NCBI GenBank assembly: GCA_001799675.1
Contig: MGTX01000014.1
Location: 1 to 64,000, forward strand
Length of the DNA stretch: 64,000 nucleotides
Direction of reading: 5' to 3'
DNA from: Elusimicrobia bacterium GWA2_66_18
Lineage (GTDB): Bacteria; Elusimicrobiota; Elusimicrobia; UBA1565; UBA9628
Shown: positions 18,505 through 27,832 of the stretch, piece after piece
How the letters are laid out: every line of letters starts with the position of its first letter
Position numbering within the stretch: the stretch's first letter is position 1
Program-made: the position numbers and the translations under genes
Notes under the pieces: model-generated
Database searches by the model: none
What the model was told of the DNA's origin: nothing
What the model saw: the letters and a program-made list of their open reading frames with translations, nothing else

Positions 18505-19536
18505 TCAGTCGCCGAGCACCGACTCGGGACGCAGGAAGTGGCAGGTATAGCCCTTCGGGTGCTTCTCCAGATAGTCCTGGTGGTCCTCTTCGGCCTTCCA
18601 GAACGGTCCCGCCTTGGAGATCTCCGTCGCGATGGGCGCTCCCCACTTGCCCTTCTTGTTGAGGCGTTCCTTCATGGCCTCGGCGGTCTTGCGCTGATCT
18701 TCGGTATGGAAGAAGATGGCCGAGCGGTAGGAAGCGCCGGTATCGTTGCCCTGTCGGTTCAACGTCGTCGGGTCGTGCATGCGGAAATACCAGCGAAGAA
18801 GACGCTCAAAAGGCAGTTTTTCGGGGTCATAGATCACCTGGACCGCCTCGGCGTGGCCTTCGTGGTTCTTATAGGTCGCGCCGGCGACCTTGCCGCCGGC
18901 GTAGCCGACCTCGGTGCGCAGGACGCCGGGGATTCCCCTTAAGATGCGCTGCATGCCCCAGAAGCAGCCGCCGGCCAACTCCACGGTCTGCGTGCGGACC
19001 GTCTTTAAAAGCGGCAGGAACCGGCCGTAGCCCTCGGCCTCCAGCTTGTCGAGGGGCACAAAGCGCAGGGCGGCGGAGTTCATGCAGTAGCGCAGGCCCC
19101 CGGCCTCCTTGGGTCCATCGGCAAAGACATGCCCGAGATGCGCCTGACCGTGCTTGGATCGCACCTCGGTACGCCCAGCGAAGAGCTTGCGGTCGGTCTT
19201 CTCCGTGATGTTCTCCGGGACCAGGGGCCGAGTGAAACTGGGCCAGCCCGTGCCGGAGTCGAACTTGTCGAGCGAGGAGAAGAGCGGCTCGCCGCTGATG
19301 ACATCCACGTAGATGCCGGGCGCGTGGTTGTCCCAATACGCGTTCTCGAAAGGAGGCTCGGTTTCCTCGTTGCAGGCGACCGCGTACTGCCGGGGCGTCA
19401 GCTTCTTGCGGAGATCCTCGTCGGAGGGCCTCTGGTAGTCGCTCATCGTATTCTCCTTCGGGGCGTCGGCGGCGCGAGACGGCGCGGCTAACGCCATGGA
19501 AAACGCCGCGGCGAATAGTCTCATCCTGGTCATCAT
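18505..19536 (-). CDS. msrBA: Exported MsrB-MsrA fusion, methionine sulfoxide reductase
   Basis: 343 aa from ATG 19536, which follows GAGGAG and opens a signal peptide (ending SRAADA); the longer ORF start is upstream of the ribosome site. MsrB comes first (about residues 40-165, catalytic [11 protein letters not shown]) and MsrA second (about 185-330, catalytic GCFWG). The fusion reduces both R- and S-sulfoxides of oxidised methionine. The usual MsrB zinc CXXC pairs are missing ([20 protein letters not shown]), so this is the zinc-free MsrB form. The export signal suggests repair of periplasmic proteins, fitting the divergent neighbours CcdA and TlpA, which can supply reducing power across the membrane. 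Confidence 0.93.
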   Translation of the reverse strand: MMTRMRLFAAAFSMALAAPSRAADAPKENTMSDYQRPSDEDLRKKLTPRQYAVACNEETEPPFENAYWDNHAPGIYVDVISGEPLFSSLDKFDSGTGWPSFTRPLVPENITEKTDRKLFAGRTEVRSKHGQAHLGHVFADGPKEAGGLRYCMNSAALRFVPLDKLEAEGYGRFLPLLKTVRTQTVELAGGCFWGMQRILRGIPGVLRTEVGYAGGKVAGATYKNHEGHAEAVQVIYDPEKLPFERLLRWYFRMHDPTTLNRQGNDTGASYRSAIFFHTEDQRKTAEAMKERLNKKGKWGAPIATEISKAGPFWKAEEDHQDYLEKHPKGYTCHFLRPESVLGD

Positions 19537-19567
19537 AACACTCCTCGGCGGCGCTCCGCGACCTTTG

Positions 19568-19597
19568 ATGACAGGGCCGCGGGCGAAATTATAGACT
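19568..19597 (+). promoter_or_regulatory. Promoter of ccdA, leaderless
   Basis: ATGACA (19568-19573) and TAGACT (19592-19597) are 18 bases apart. Counting seven bases from the last T puts +1 at 19604, exactly the A of the ccdA start codon; no Shine-Dalgarno is present. Confidence 0.6.
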
Positions 19598-19603
19598 CGA
19601 CCC

Positions 19604-20341
19604 ATGATCCAGTCCGACACGGTCGGCTACGGCACGGCTTTCCTCGCGGGGATCGTCTCCTTCCTCTCTCCGTGCGTCCTGCCGCTGGCTCCCGGCTACA
19701 TCTCCTTCATGTCCGGGCTCTCCCTGAAGGAATTGGGCCACGGCGCCAAGCCGGGCGAGACCTTCCGGCACGCGGGCTGGGAGTCCCTCTTCTTCGTGCT
19801 GGGCTTCTCGACGGTCTTCACGGCCCTGGGGGCCAGCGCCTCGGCCGCGGGCTCCTTGCTCGCGGCCAACATGCCCGTCGTGACCAAGATCGCGGGCGCT
19901 CTCATCGTGCTCTTCGGCCTGCACATGACAGGCATCATCCAGATCCCCATCCTTTATTACCATAAGCGCGCCGACGCGGGGGCCTTCAAGGCCGGCTATC
20001 TCGGCTCCTTCCTGATGGGCCTGGCCTTCGCCTGCGGCTGGACGCCCTGCATAGGCCCCATCCTCTCCGGCATCCTCGCCCTGGCCGCCACGCGCGAGAC
20101 CGTCCTCCAGGGCATGCGCCTGCTCTTCGTCTACTCCATGGGCCTGGGCATCCCCTTCATCATCACGGGCTTCGCGGTCGGCGGCTTCCTGCGCTTCTTC
20201 GCCCGCTACAAGAAATACATCCGCGCCGGAGAGGTCTTCGCGGGTGCGCTCCTCGTCGCCGTCGGCATCCTCATCTTCACCGACCGCCTGACGACGTTCA
20301 TCCGCATCATGCCCAAGAGCCTGGTCGGATCAACCCTCTGA
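19604..20341 (+). CDS. ccdA: CcdA-type cytochrome c biogenesis / thiol transport membrane protein
   Basis: 245 aa with six hydrophobic helices. It belongs to the CcdA/DsbD transmembrane family, seen from [19 protein letters not shown] near the start and the second half [16 protein letters not shown], whose two cysteines shuttle electrons from cytoplasmic thioredoxin to periplasmic acceptors. Its stop overlaps the next gene's ATG by one base (TGATG). The partner is the TlpA-like thioredoxin downstream, and the likely clients are apocytochromes c (several are encoded in this window) and the divergent MsrBA. Confidence 0.93.
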   Translation: MIQSDTVGYGTAFLAGIVSFLSPCVLPLAPGYISFMSGLSLKELGHGAKPGETFRHAGWESLFFVLGFSTVFTALGASASAAGSLLAANMPVVTKIAGALIVLFGLHMTGIIQIPILYYHKRADAGAFKAGYLGSFLMGLAFACGWTPCIGPILSGILALAATRETVLQGMRLLFVYSMGLGIPFIITGFAVGGFLRFFARYKKYIRAGEVFAGALLVAVGILIFTDRLTTFIRIMPKSLVGSTL

Positions 20342-20856
20342 TGATATCGAAGAAGATCGGCGCCGCCCTCGTCCTCCTCGTCGTCGCCGTCCTCGTCTAC
20401 CTGCTCGCCGCCGGACCTGCGTCCCGGGATCCGGCAGGTTCCGCGAAGGCCCCTCCCCTCTCGGGACCGCTCGCGGGCGGCGGCGCCGCCGCCCTTTCCG
20501 ACTACGCGGGCAAAGTCGTGCTGGTGGACTTCTGGGCCACCTGGTGCGACCCGTGCCGCGAGGAGATCCCGGGGCTGGGCGAACTCCACAAGAGGCTCTC
20601 GCCCAAGGGCTTCGCCGTCCTCGGCGTCTCGATGGACGAGGAAGGAGAGCGGGCGGTCAAGCGTTTTCTGACCAAGCAGGCCATCCCCTATCCGGTGATC
20701 TTGAACGGCGGCGAGCGGCCGCCCGCCGGCTGGTCGGCCCCCGGGCTGCCGACGGCCTACCTCATCGGCAGGAACGGGGCCGTGCTCCGCCGCTGGTTCG
20801 GCGGCAAGGACCTGCGCGAAGTCGAGCGCGACATCGAGACCGCGCTGACGAAGTAG
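20341..20856 (+). CDS. Membrane-anchored TlpA/ResA-like thiol-disulfide oxidoreductase
   Basis: 171 aa. An N-terminal signal anchor (residues 6-24) is followed by a thioredoxin fold with the active site FWATWCDPCREE at about residue 70 and the cis-proline region GLPTAYLIGRNG. Translationally coupled to ccdA, it probably receives electrons from CcdA and reduces apocytochrome c CXXCH cysteines or other periplasmic disulfides. Confidence 0.9.
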   Translation: MISKKIGAALVLLVVAVLVYLLAAGPASRDPAGSAKAPPLSGPLAGGGAAALSDYAGKVVLVDFWATWCDPCREEIPGLGELHKRLSPKGFAVLGVSMDEEGERAVKRFLTKQAIPYPVILNGGERPPAGWSAPGLPTAYLIGRNGAVLRRWFGGKDLREVERDIETALTK

Positions 20857-20864
20857 CCTCTTGC

Positions 20865-20870
20865 TATAAT
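20865..20870 (+). promoter_or_regulatory. -10 box of a leaderless mutS promoter
   Basis: A perfect TATAAT ends seven bases before the ATG at 20877, so +1 coincides with the start codon. The -35 is weak (CTGACG, 14 bases upstream). The gene would then be leaderless although it closely follows ccdA-tlpA. Confidence 0.55.
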
Positions 20871-20876
20871 TTGAAT

Positions 20877-23486
20877 ATGTTATCGACGGAGGACTTCCCC
20901 GACACCCCGGTGATGCGGCAGTACCGGGAACTCAAGGGCCGGCACCCGCAGGCGCTGATGTTCTTCCGCCTGGGCGACTTCTACGAGCTCTTCGGCGACG
21001 ACGCCCGCGATGCTTCCCAAATCCTCGGCCTGGTCCTGACCCAGCGCCAGGGCGTGCCGATGTGCGGCGTGCCCTTTCATAACGCGCAGAACTATCTGGC
21101 GCGCCTGCTGCGCGCGGGGCGCAAGATCGCCATCGCCGAGCAGTTGGAAGCCCCCTCCAAGGACAAGAAGCTCGTGGCGCGCGGAGTCATCCGCGTGGTC
21201 ACTCCCGGCACCGTGGTCGAAGACGAGCTCCTCGACCCCAAGACCTCCAACTTCCTCGTCGCCGTCGAGCACGACCTGGCGGGCTGGGGCGCGGCGTGCC
21301 TCGACGTCTCCACCGGCGAGTCGTGGGCGACCCAGACCCTCAACGACCGCCAATCGCGCAAGCTCTTCGATCTGCTGGCGAGAATCAACCCCGCCGAGGT
21401 CGTCGCCACGAGAGAGGCGGCCTCCGCGTTATGGCTGCGGCAGGTCCTTCCGGCGAAAACCTGCCTGACCATACAAGAAACGGCGAAAAACGGGGAGCTC
21501 CCGGCTTGGGCCGATGGGTTGATCTGGAAGAACCATCATTTAGCCCTGAAGGCCGCGCTTTCGGCGCGGCGATATGTCGATGAGGCCCGCTTCCGGCTTC
21601 GCGAACTTCCCGAGCCCGCGTACCAAGAAGCCGAGGCCGTGATGCAGCTCGACGAGACCGCCATCCGCACCCTGGAACTCGTCGAGTCCGCCTCGGGCGA
21701 GAAGCGCCACACCCTCTGGGGCCTGCTCGACGGCTGCCTCACGCCCATGGGCAGCCGCAAGATCAAGAACCGGCTCCTGCATCCCTCTACGGACCTGCGC
21801 GAAATCGAGCGCCGCCAGAACTGCGTCGAGGACCTTCTCGATAAGCCCGACGCGCGCCGGTCATTGGGCCGCCTCCTCCAGCAGATCGCCGACCTGCCGC
21901 GCGTGACGAGCCGCCTGTCCACCCGCCAGGCCGGGCCGCGCGACCTGGGCGCGCTGCGCCGTTCGCTCATCCGTCTTCCGGACTTGGAGCGATGGATCGC
22001 CGAAGTCTCTTTCTCCTCGGGCCTGGCCGACCTCGCCGAGGACCTCCGAGAGACGGCGAAGACGATAGAACCCCTGCGGGAATATCTCCAAAAGGCCCTG
22101 ACGGACGATCCCCCGGCCAAACTCTCGGACGGCGGCCTGATCCGACCGGGCTTCCATGCCGAGTTGGACGAACTCCGACGGCTGAAGAACGACTCGGACC
22201 AAGTCTTGCGCGAGTTGGAAGAGCGCGAAAAGAAGGCCACCGGCATCTCGAGCCTGAAGGCCGGCTACAACTCGGTCTTCGGTTATTATCTCGAGATCAC
22301 CAAAGCCCAATCTTCCAAGGCTCCGGCGACCTATATCCGCAAGCAAACTCTCACCAACGCCGAGCGCTACATTACCCCGGAACTCAAGGAGTTGGAGACT
22401 CGAATCCTCTCCGCTGAAGATCAAATGCTGCGGCTGGAAGCGCATCTCTTCGACGAGGTCCGCGAGAAGGCCCTGGCGCACGACGCGCCGCTCCTGCGCC
22501 TCGCCGAGATCCTCTCCGAGTTGGACGTCTTCCAGGCCCTGGCCGCCGTCGCGGCCATGCAGGACTTCGTCAAGCCCAAAGTGGACCTCTCCCACGACCT
22601 CGAGATCGTGGAGGGCCGCCATCCCGTGCTGGCGGCCCTCCTCCCCCAGGGCGCCTTCGTGCCCAACTCGCTGGTCCTCAACGCGCGCGACCCCCAGATC
22701 CTCATCCTGACCGGCCCCAACATGTCGGGCAAGTCCACCTACCTGCGCCAGAACGCGCTCATCGCCCTCATGGCCCAGGCCGGCTCCTTCGTGCCGGCGC
22801 GCTCGGCGCGCGTGGGCGTGGTGGACAAGATCCTGACCCGCATCGGCGCGCAGGACGCTCTGGCCCAGGGCGACTCCACCTTCATGGTCGAGATGAAGGA
22901 GACCTCGCACATCCTGCGCTCGGCGACCGCCCGCTCCCTCGTCGTCCTCGACGAGGTCGGCCGCGGCACCTCCACCTTCGACGGCATCTCCATCGCCTGG
23001 GCCGTACTCGAGCATCTGCACGGCGCCTACGGCGACGGTGGCGGCGCCGACTCGAAACCTCGCGGCCCGCGCACCCTTTTCGCCACGCACTACTTCGAGT
23101 TGACCGGACTTGCCAAGACCCTGCCCGGCGTGGTCAACGTCAACGTGGAAGTCAAAGAGTGGCGCAATGCCGAGGGCCGCGTCGAGGTCGTCTTCCTGCA
23201 CAAGATCGGCGAGGGCCCGGCCGACCGCTCCTACGGCATCCACGTGGCCGCGCTGGCGGGCCTGCCCGCTGCGCTCATCGCGCGCGCCAACGAGATCCTC
23301 TCGGGCCTGGAGAACGAGTCCGCCTCCGGACGCCTGGCGGGCAGAGCCGCGCGCGACTCTTCGCCCAGGGATCTCCCGCTCTTCGAAACGAACCCGATCC
23401 TTCAGACCCTCATGCTTCTCAACCCCGAGACCATGACGCCCATCGAGGCGCTCTCGGCGCTCAACGCCCTGAAAAAGATGTTCTGA
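20877..23486 (+). CDS. mutS: DNA mismatch recognition ATPase MutS
   Basis: 869 aa from ATG 20877; the longer ORF start runs through tlpA. The mismatch-reading FYELFGDDA motif is near residue 38, the clamp/lever region runs through the middle, and the ATPase domain has the Walker A GPNMSGKSTYLRQ, a DEVGRGTSTFDG Walker B/signature and TLFATHYFEL. The length equals standard MutS1. It binds mismatches and recruits MutL, which is encoded next with a one-base TGATG overlap. Confidence 0.97.
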   Translation: MLSTEDFPDTPVMRQYRELKGRHPQALMFFRLGDFYELFGDDARDASQILGLVLTQRQGVPMCGVPFHNAQNYLARLLRAGRKIAIAEQLEAPSKDKKLVARGVIRVVTPGTVVEDELLDPKTSNFLVAVEHDLAGWGAACLDVSTGESWATQTLNDRQSRKLFDLLARINPAEVVATREAASALWLRQVLPAKTCLTIQETAKNGELPAWADGLIWKNHHLALKAALSARRYVDEARFRLRELPEPAYQEAEAVMQLDETAIRTLELVESASGEKRHTLWGLLDGCLTPMGSRKIKNRLLHPSTDLREIERRQNCVEDLLDKPDARRSLGRLLQQIADLPRVTSRLSTRQAGPRDLGALRRSLIRLPDLERWIAEVSFSSGLADLAEDLRETAKTIEPLREYLQKALTDDPPAKLSDGGLIRPGFHAELDELRRLKNDSDQVLRELEEREKKATGISSLKAGYNSVFGYYLEITKAQSSKAPATYIRKQTLTNAERYITPELKELETRILSAEDQMLRLEAHLFDEVREKALAHDAPLLRLAEILSELDVFQALAAVAAMQDFVKPKVDLSHDLEIVEGRHPVLAALLPQGAFVPNSLVLNARDPQILILTGPNMSGKSTYLRQNALIALMAQAGSFVPARSARVGVVDKILTRIGAQDALAQGDSTFMVEMKETSHILRSATARSLVVLDEVGRGTSTFDGISIAWAVLEHLHGAYGDGGGADSKPRGPRTLFATHYFELTGLAKTLPGVVNVNVEVKEWRNAEGRVEVVFLHKIGEGPADRSYGIHVAALAGLPAALIARANEILSGLENESASGRLAGRAARDSSPRDLPLFETNPILQTLMLLNPETMTPIEALSALNALKKMF

Positions 23487-25318
23487 TGCCGATCATCAAG
23501 CAATTGCCGGAGGCGGTCTACTCCCGCATCGCCGCCGGCGAGGTCGTCGAGCGCCCGGCCTCGATGCTCAAGGAGCTCATCGAGAACTCCGTGGACGCGG
23601 GGGCCGCCCGCATCGACGTGGACGTCGCGGGCGCCGGCCGCGTAAGCCTGCGCGTGGCCGACGACGGCTGCGGCATGGACGAAGCGGACGTGCGGGCATG
23701 CTTGGAGCGCCACGCCACGAGCAAGCTCTCCGCCTTCGAGGACCTCGACGCGCTCGCCACCTTCGGCTTTCGCGGCGAGGCTCTCTACGCCATCGCCGCC
23801 GTCTCCAAGGTCGTCATCACCAGCGCCACGCGCCAAGCCAAAACCGGCTGGCGCGTCTCAGCCGACGCCGGGAAGGTCCAGTCGAGCGGCCCGTCGCCGG
23901 CGGTGCCGGGAACGACGGTCCTGGTCAAGGAACTCTTCTACAACACGCCCGCCCGCCTCGAATTCATGAAGTCGGACGGGTTCGAACGCGCCAAGCTCGC
24001 GTCCGTCGTCGAGGAAGCGGCCATCGCCAACCCGGGCGTGCGCTTCACCTATAAGTCCGAGAATCGCCTCGTCCTCCACTTCGAGCCGGAGCGCACCGGC
24101 CACGCCTTCCAGGATTTCGATCTGCGCGTCTCCCAAGTGCTGGGCGACGATCTCTCCGGGGGCCTCCTGCCCATCGACGTGCAGCGCCCCGGCGTCAGGG
24201 TGAGAATGCTCGTCAGCCCGCTCGACAAGATGCCCTCCTCGCGCAACTTCCAGCACTTCTTCGTCAACAAGCGCCCGGTCGCCTCGCGCATCCTCCAGCA
24301 GGCCCTCTACAAGGCCTACGGCGAGCGGCCCTCGGGCAAGCATCCCGTCTGCGTGGCGATGCTCGAGCTCAACGCCGACGCCTTCGACGTCAACGTCCAT
24401 CCCGGCAAGCGCGAGATCCGATTCAAGAAGGACGGCGAGATATTCGAGATCGTCTCGGGCCTGACCGCGTCGGCCCTGGCCAAGGCCAAGGCCGCGTCCC
24501 CGATCACGATCACGCCCCCCGGGATCACGACCGCGCCCCCCCCCATCACGATCTCGCCCGAGGGCGCCTCCATGACGGCCGACGCCCCGGCCCCGGCTTT
24601 CGCCGCGCCGCAGGAGGCCCCGTCGCATTACCTCGGCGGCCGCTCCTTCTTCCCCGAGGAGTTCAAGCAGCTCAAGCTGGGCGCCGCCATGGCCCTGGTC
24701 GCACCCGAGGGCGCGCCCGCCTGGTACACGCCGCCCTTCCGCTGCCTGGGCCAGATCGAACGCAGCTATCTCCTCTTCGAGGCCTCGGGCGGGCTCTTCG
24801 TGCTGGACCAACACGCCGCGGCCGAGCGCATCCTCTTCGAGCAGCTCATGGCGGAGATCGCGCAAGGCGGGGCCAAGTCCCAGAAGCTGCTGCTCCCCGT
24901 CCCCGTGGACCTGCCGGCCAGCGCCGCGCGCCTGGCGCTGGAGAAGGCCGGGCGTCTGCGCAAGATCGGCTTCGACATCGAGGCCCGCGGCAAGAACGGC
25001 CTCCACGTGACGGCCATCCCCGCCGTTTTCACCGCGGCCGAGGACGTCAAAAGGCTCGTGCACCGCGTGGTGGACTCTCTCTCGGACCCCGTCGATGACG
25101 CCGCCCAACTGCGCCACGACGCCGTCGCCACGGTGGCCTGCAAGGCGGCCGTGAAAGCCCACGATCGTTTGGGAGAGGAAGAAGCCTACAAGCTCCTCGA
25201 CCTCCTCAAGGACTGCAAGGACGGCTCCGCCTGCCCGCACGGCCGGCGCACCATGCTCTCCCTGAACCGGGAAGAACTGGCCCGGCGCTTCCAGCGCCCC
25301 GGCGCCCCGCCGCTGTAA
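23486..25318 (+). CDS. mutL: DNA mismatch repair endonuclease MutL
   Basis: 610 aa. The GHKL ATPase domain has IAAGEVVERPASMLKELIENSVDAG, DDGCGM and GFRGEAL. A Pro/Thr-rich linker (about residues 335-370) joins the C-terminal domain. That domain carries DQHAAAERILFE, ACKAAVKAHD and CPHGRRT, the metal-binding set of endonuclease-active MutL, so this organism most likely uses methyl-independent mismatch repair without MutH. Coupled to mutS. Confidence 0.96.
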   Translation: MPIIKQLPEAVYSRIAAGEVVERPASMLKELIENSVDAGAARIDVDVAGAGRVSLRVADDGCGMDEADVRACLERHATSKLSAFEDLDALATFGFRGEALYAIAAVSKVVITSATRQAKTGWRVSADAGKVQSSGPSPAVPGTTVLVKELFYNTPARLEFMKSDGFERAKLASVVEEAAIANPGVRFTYKSENRLVLHFEPERTGHAFQDFDLRVSQVLGDDLSGGLLPIDVQRPGVRVRMLVSPLDKMPSSRNFQHFFVNKRPVASRILQQALYKAYGERPSGKHPVCVAMLELNADAFDVNVHPGKREIRFKKDGEIFEIVSGLTASALAKAKAASPITITPPGITTAPPPITISPEGASMTADAPAPAFAAPQEAPSHYLGGRSFFPEEFKQLKLGAAMALVAPEGAPAWYTPPFRCLGQIERSYLLFEASGGLFVLDQHAAAERILFEQLMAEIAQGGAKSQKLLLPVPVDLPASAARLALEKAGRLRKIGFDIEARGKNGLHVTAIPAVFTAAEDVKRLVHRVVDSLSDPVDDAAQLRHDAVATVACKAAVKAHDRLGEEEAYKLLDLLKDCKDGSACPHGRRTMLSLNREELARRFQRPGAPPL

Positions 25319-25368
25319 GCATCGCCCGCGACCGGTCCGCAGCTACGCAAACGCCGCGCTCTCCGTCG

Positions 25369-25396
25369 TCAAGGCCCACAATTTTTTGGGCCTTGA
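25369..25396. terminator. Hairpin after mutL, T-rich loop
   Basis: A perfect 10-bp repeat TCAAGGCCCA / TGGGCCTTGA surrounds a CAATTTTT loop 50 bases after mutL. The T-run is in the loop rather than after the stem, so its strength as a terminator is doubtful. Its 3' arm overlaps the -35 box of the next promoter. Confidence 0.45.
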
Positions 25397-25420
25397 CTGA
25401 AAAAAAATCGGAGCTATACT
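25393..25420 (+). promoter_or_regulatory. Strong sigma70-type promoter in the mutL-queE gap
   Basis: TTGACT (25393-25398), 16-base spacer, TATACT (25415-25420). It is among the best promoters in the window, yet no credible protein gene starts downstream on this strand before the terminator-like hairpin at 25607. Predicted +1 is about 25427. Confidence 0.65.
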
Positions 25421-25426
25421 CAATAT

Positions 25427-25651
25427 CGTCACCCGTCCCGAACCCGGTGTCGGAGGCGCTCAAGAAGGACCCCGGGTTGAGGCTGAGGCCGGAACCGGAG
25501 GTCGGAGTCGAAGGCCGTCGTCGTGAGGCGCCCGTCGCGGGTTTGCCGAGACGCGTCGGGCCGCCTGGAGTGGCGGGCGTTACGGATTCGGGGCGGGTGA
25601 CTTACGAGGCGCTGAGACGGTCCGATTAAAAGGACGCCTGTCTCGGCGCCT
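25427..25651 (+). ncRNA. Candidate 6S-like non-coding RNA
   Basis: From the predicted +1 the transcript starts G-UCACCCGUCCCGAA (25428-25442), which pairs with UUCGGGGCGGGUGAC (25587-25601) over 15 positions with one G-U pair, closing a ~174-nt rod. Inside are further helices such as CCGCC/GGCGG and CCCGUCGCG/CGCGUCGGG. A 12-bp hairpin follows (25607-25651). A strong promoter, terminal stem, ~175-nt size and terminator fit 6S RNA architecture, though conserved 6S bases were not proven. The ORF in this stretch (78 aa, starting inside the promoter) is low-complexity and unlikely to be real. Other classes such as SRP, RNase P or tmRNA do not fit: their signature sequences are absent. Confidence 0.5.
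25607..25651. terminator. Hairpin terminator between ncRNA and queE
   Basis: AGGCGCTGAGAC (25607-25618) pairs with GTCTCGGCGCCT (25640-25651) over 12 positions with one wobble; an inner GTCC/GGAC stem closes a GATTAAAA loop. It sits nine bases after the queE stop on the minus strand and at the end of the ncRNA on the plus strand, so it probably serves both. There is no strong T-run. Confidence 0.55.
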
Positions 25652-25659
25652 CCTGTCCG

Positions 25660-26376
25660 TCAGGGAAGGCGCCAGTAGTGGTGCCACTGAGGCACCACCC
25701 TCACGTCCCGCACGACCCGCCTGGCCAAGTCCTCGAAGCGCAGGCAGCGCGCGGGCGCAATCGCCTGCGCGCCGTGCAACGGGGTCGCCGGCTGGAGCAC
25801 CAGAGGCAGGCGCCGGGGCGCGCCGCGCAGGAGCGACAGCACCCGGCGCCACTCCCCCTCGGTCGAGAGCGAAGTCAAAACAACCTTCACGAAAGTCCCG
25901 CGCGGGGCCTCTTTTAGGAAGGACTCGTGGAGGTCCCAACTCTCGCGCCCCGTGGAGGACGGGAGTTTAATGTCCATGGCCACCGTGTCGCAGAGCGGGG
26001 CCAGGGCGCGCATGGCGGCCGGCAGCGTCCCGTTGGTCTCCAGATAATTCTCCAGCCCCCGAACACGCACCCATCCCATCAGGGGCCTCAAGAACGCGGC
26101 GTGAAGGAGGGGCTCTCCCCCCGTCCAGGAGACGCTGCGATGCCGACGCCCGCGGTCTAAACGCGCGATGGCGGACTTCACGAACCCGGCGCTCACGACC
26201 TTGCCGGAGGGGATCGGAATCGCGTCCGGCTCGTCGCAATAGTCGCAGCGGAGGTTGCATCCGCCCAGGCGCACGAAGATCTGCCTCTCGCCCACGCGCA
26301 GGCCTTCGCCCTGAAGCGAGGAGAAGACCGACACCATGCGGGCGCGGGACTCGTCGGAGAGCTTCAGCGCCCTCAA
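25660..26376 (-). CDS. queE: 7-carboxy-7-deazaguanine synthase (radical SAM)
   Basis: 238 aa if it starts at TTG 26376, which overlaps the queC stop as TTGA; ATG 26337 (225 aa) is the alternative. QueE converts 6-carboxytetrahydropterin to 7-carboxy-7-deazaguanine, a precursor of queuosine and related 7-deazaguanines. The family is clear from the early [29 protein letters not shown] block with the CX3CX2C cluster motif, WTGGEPLLH and LETNGTLP. It is the last gene of the long minus-strand operon and follows queC. Confidence 0.93.
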   Translation of the reverse strand: MRALKLSDESRARMVSVFSSLQGEGLRVGERQIFVRLGGCNLRCDYCDEPDAIPIPSGKVVSAGFVKSAIARLDRGRRHRSVSWTGGEPLLHAAFLRPLMGWVRVRGLENYLETNGTLPAAMRALAPLCDTVAMDIKLPSSTGRESWDLHESFLKEAPRGTFVKVVLTSLSTEGEWRRVLSLLRGAPRRLPLVLQPATPLHGAQAIAPARCLRFEDLARRVVRDVRVVPQWHHYWRLP

Positions 26377-27047
26377 AGCGCGGGATCCTCGACGCCTGCT
26401 TCCCGGAAGCCCTTCTCGCGGAGCCGGCACGAATCGCAACGGCCGCACGGCCGCGAGCCCCCGGCGTAGCACGACCAAGTTAAAGACAACGGCGCTCCGA
26501 CCTTTTCCGCCAGGCGCACGATCCCCTTCTTGTCTAGACGCAGCAACGGCGCCAAGACCCTCAGCGGTTTCTTCTCAGTCCCGCGCTTCGTGCCCAGCTT
26601 GGCCGCTTTGGAGAAGGCGTCCAGAAACGAAGGGCGGCAGTCGGGATAGCCGGAGTAATCGAGGGCATTGGCGCCGATGACGATCGCTCTCGCCCCGACC
26701 GAATCCGCAAGCGACGTCGCGAGGGCGAGGAAGATGGTGTTGCGTCCCGGGACATAGCTGGAGGGGATTGCGCCGCGGCCGATCCTCGATAGAGGCATTT
26801 CCGGCAGCTTCAGGCGGCGATTCATGAGAGACGAGCCGGACAACCACGGCAAAGACAACGACACCTCGCGCAAAGGCGCCCGCGCTTTCTTCGCCACGGC
26901 CCGGGCCGCAAGGAGTTCGCGATCATGCCGTTGACCGTACCTGATGGAGAGCGCCACGAGCCGGTAGCCCTTCTTGCGCGCCCAGAAGAGACACGTCGTC
27001 GAATCCAGACCGCCTGACAGGAGGATGACCGCCGTCTCCTTCTTCAT
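26373..27047 (-). CDS. queC: 7-cyano-7-deazaguanine synthase QueC
   Basis: 224 aa from ATG 27047, overlapping the exonuclease stop (ATGA). An ATP-pyrophosphatase SGGLDST loop (residues 11-17) starts the protein, and a C-terminal zinc site [18 protein letters not shown] is typical of QueC, which turns the QueE product into preQ0. The motif [13 protein letters not shown] is also family-like. QueD, QueF and Tgt are not in the window. Confidence 0.95.
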   Translation of the reverse strand: MKKETAVILLSGGLDSTTCLFWARKKGYRLVALSIRYGQRHDRELLAARAVAKKARAPLREVSLSLPWLSGSSLMNRRLKLPEMPLSRIGRGAIPSSYVPGRNTIFLALATSLADSVGARAIVIGANALDYSGYPDCRPSFLDAFSKAAKLGTKRGTEKKPLRVLAPLLRLDKKGIVRLAEKVGAPLSLTWSCYAGGSRPCGRCDSCRLREKGFREAGVEDPAL

Positions 27048-27832
27048 GCCGAGGCTTTCTTGGCCGGGAACTTGCCGTCGAGGGCCTCGCGGCATATCCG
27101 GATCACGTCGGCGCTGAAGTTGCCCTTGTCGATCATCCAGTTGATGTAGCCGCGGTCCTGAGCGACCACCTCGCGCAGAGTCTTGCCCTTGTGCTTGTTG
27201 CCGAAGCCGAACGCGGCCTCGCCGCTCTTCCAGACGAACTTCCCCTCCGCGTCCACGCGGCCGGGGTCCACGGCGGAGCAGAACGCGTCTAGGCCCGCCG
27301 CGTCCTTGGGCAGGTCCGCGTAGCGCTCCACCTGCGCGAAGAGCACCTCGGCCGTGGCGCGCGCGTCCGCCTCGGCGCGGTGGCCTCCGGCCAGGTCCTT
27401 GCCGCAGTAGAACTTGTAGGCGGCCGTCAGATCGCGGCGCTCCTTGCGCGCGAAGATCGTGAAGGCGTCCACGACCCGCTTGCCCGCCAGCGGCCAGTCG
27501 AAGCCGGCGCGCTTGAGTTCGTTGGTCAGCAGGGGGATGTCGTACTTGACCGCGTTGAAGCCTGCGAGGTCGGCGCCCTCGAAGAGCTCCAAGAGCTTCG
27601 GGGCCAGGTCCTTGATGGCGGGCGCGCCTCTCACCATGTCGTCGGTGATCTTATGGATGGCCGTGGCCTCCGCCGGGATGGGAACGCCGGGGTCGACCAG
27701 CGAGGAGAAGAGGCTCCGGCTCCCGTCGGCCTCGAAGCGCAAGACGCAGACGTCGACGATGCGGTCGCTCTGCGGGTCGGCGCCCGTGGCCTCCAGGTCG
27801 AAAATGCAGAGGGGTCGGTCGAGCTTCATCAT
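27044..27832 (-). CDS. DnaQ-like 3'-5' exonuclease with C-terminal DUF3820-like region
   Basis: 262 aa from ATG 27832 (ATGA overlap with the lipoprotein gene). The exonuclease domain shows motif I FDLEATGADP, the ExoII region FNAVKYDIPLL and the ExoIII HRAEADARATAEVL, giving the DEDDh set of proofreading-type exonucleases. The C-terminal segment FGFGNKHKGKTLREV...YINWMI looks like the DUF3820 module found after such domains. It may act in DNA repair or RNA/DNA end trimming; it is not the polymerase III epsilon subunit by context. Its place in a glycan/queuosine operon is unexplained. Confidence 0.85.
   Translation of the reverse strand: MMKLDRPLCIFDLEATGADPQSDRIVDVCVLRFEADGSRSLFSSLVDPGVPIPAEATAIHKITDDMVRGAPAIKDLAPKLLELFEGADLAGFNAVKYDIPLLTNELKRAGFDWPLAGKRVVDAFTIFARKERRDLTAAYKFYCGKDLAGGHRAEADARATAEVLFAQVERYADLPKDAAGLDAFCSAVDPGRVDAEGKFVWKSGEAAFGFGNKHKGKTLREVVAQDRGYINWMIDKGNFSADVIRICREALDGKFPAKKASA

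Noticed and set aside
20544-20876. N-terminal extension of MutS suggested by the ORF track
   Set aside because: It reads the tlpA gene in another frame; the conserved MutS N-terminus begins at ATG 20877 just after a TATAAT box.
25393-25629. 78-aa ORF in the mutL-queE gap
   Set aside because: Its start lies within the -35 box, its sequence is Pro/Arg/Gly-rich without domain features, and the same bases form long complementary stems.
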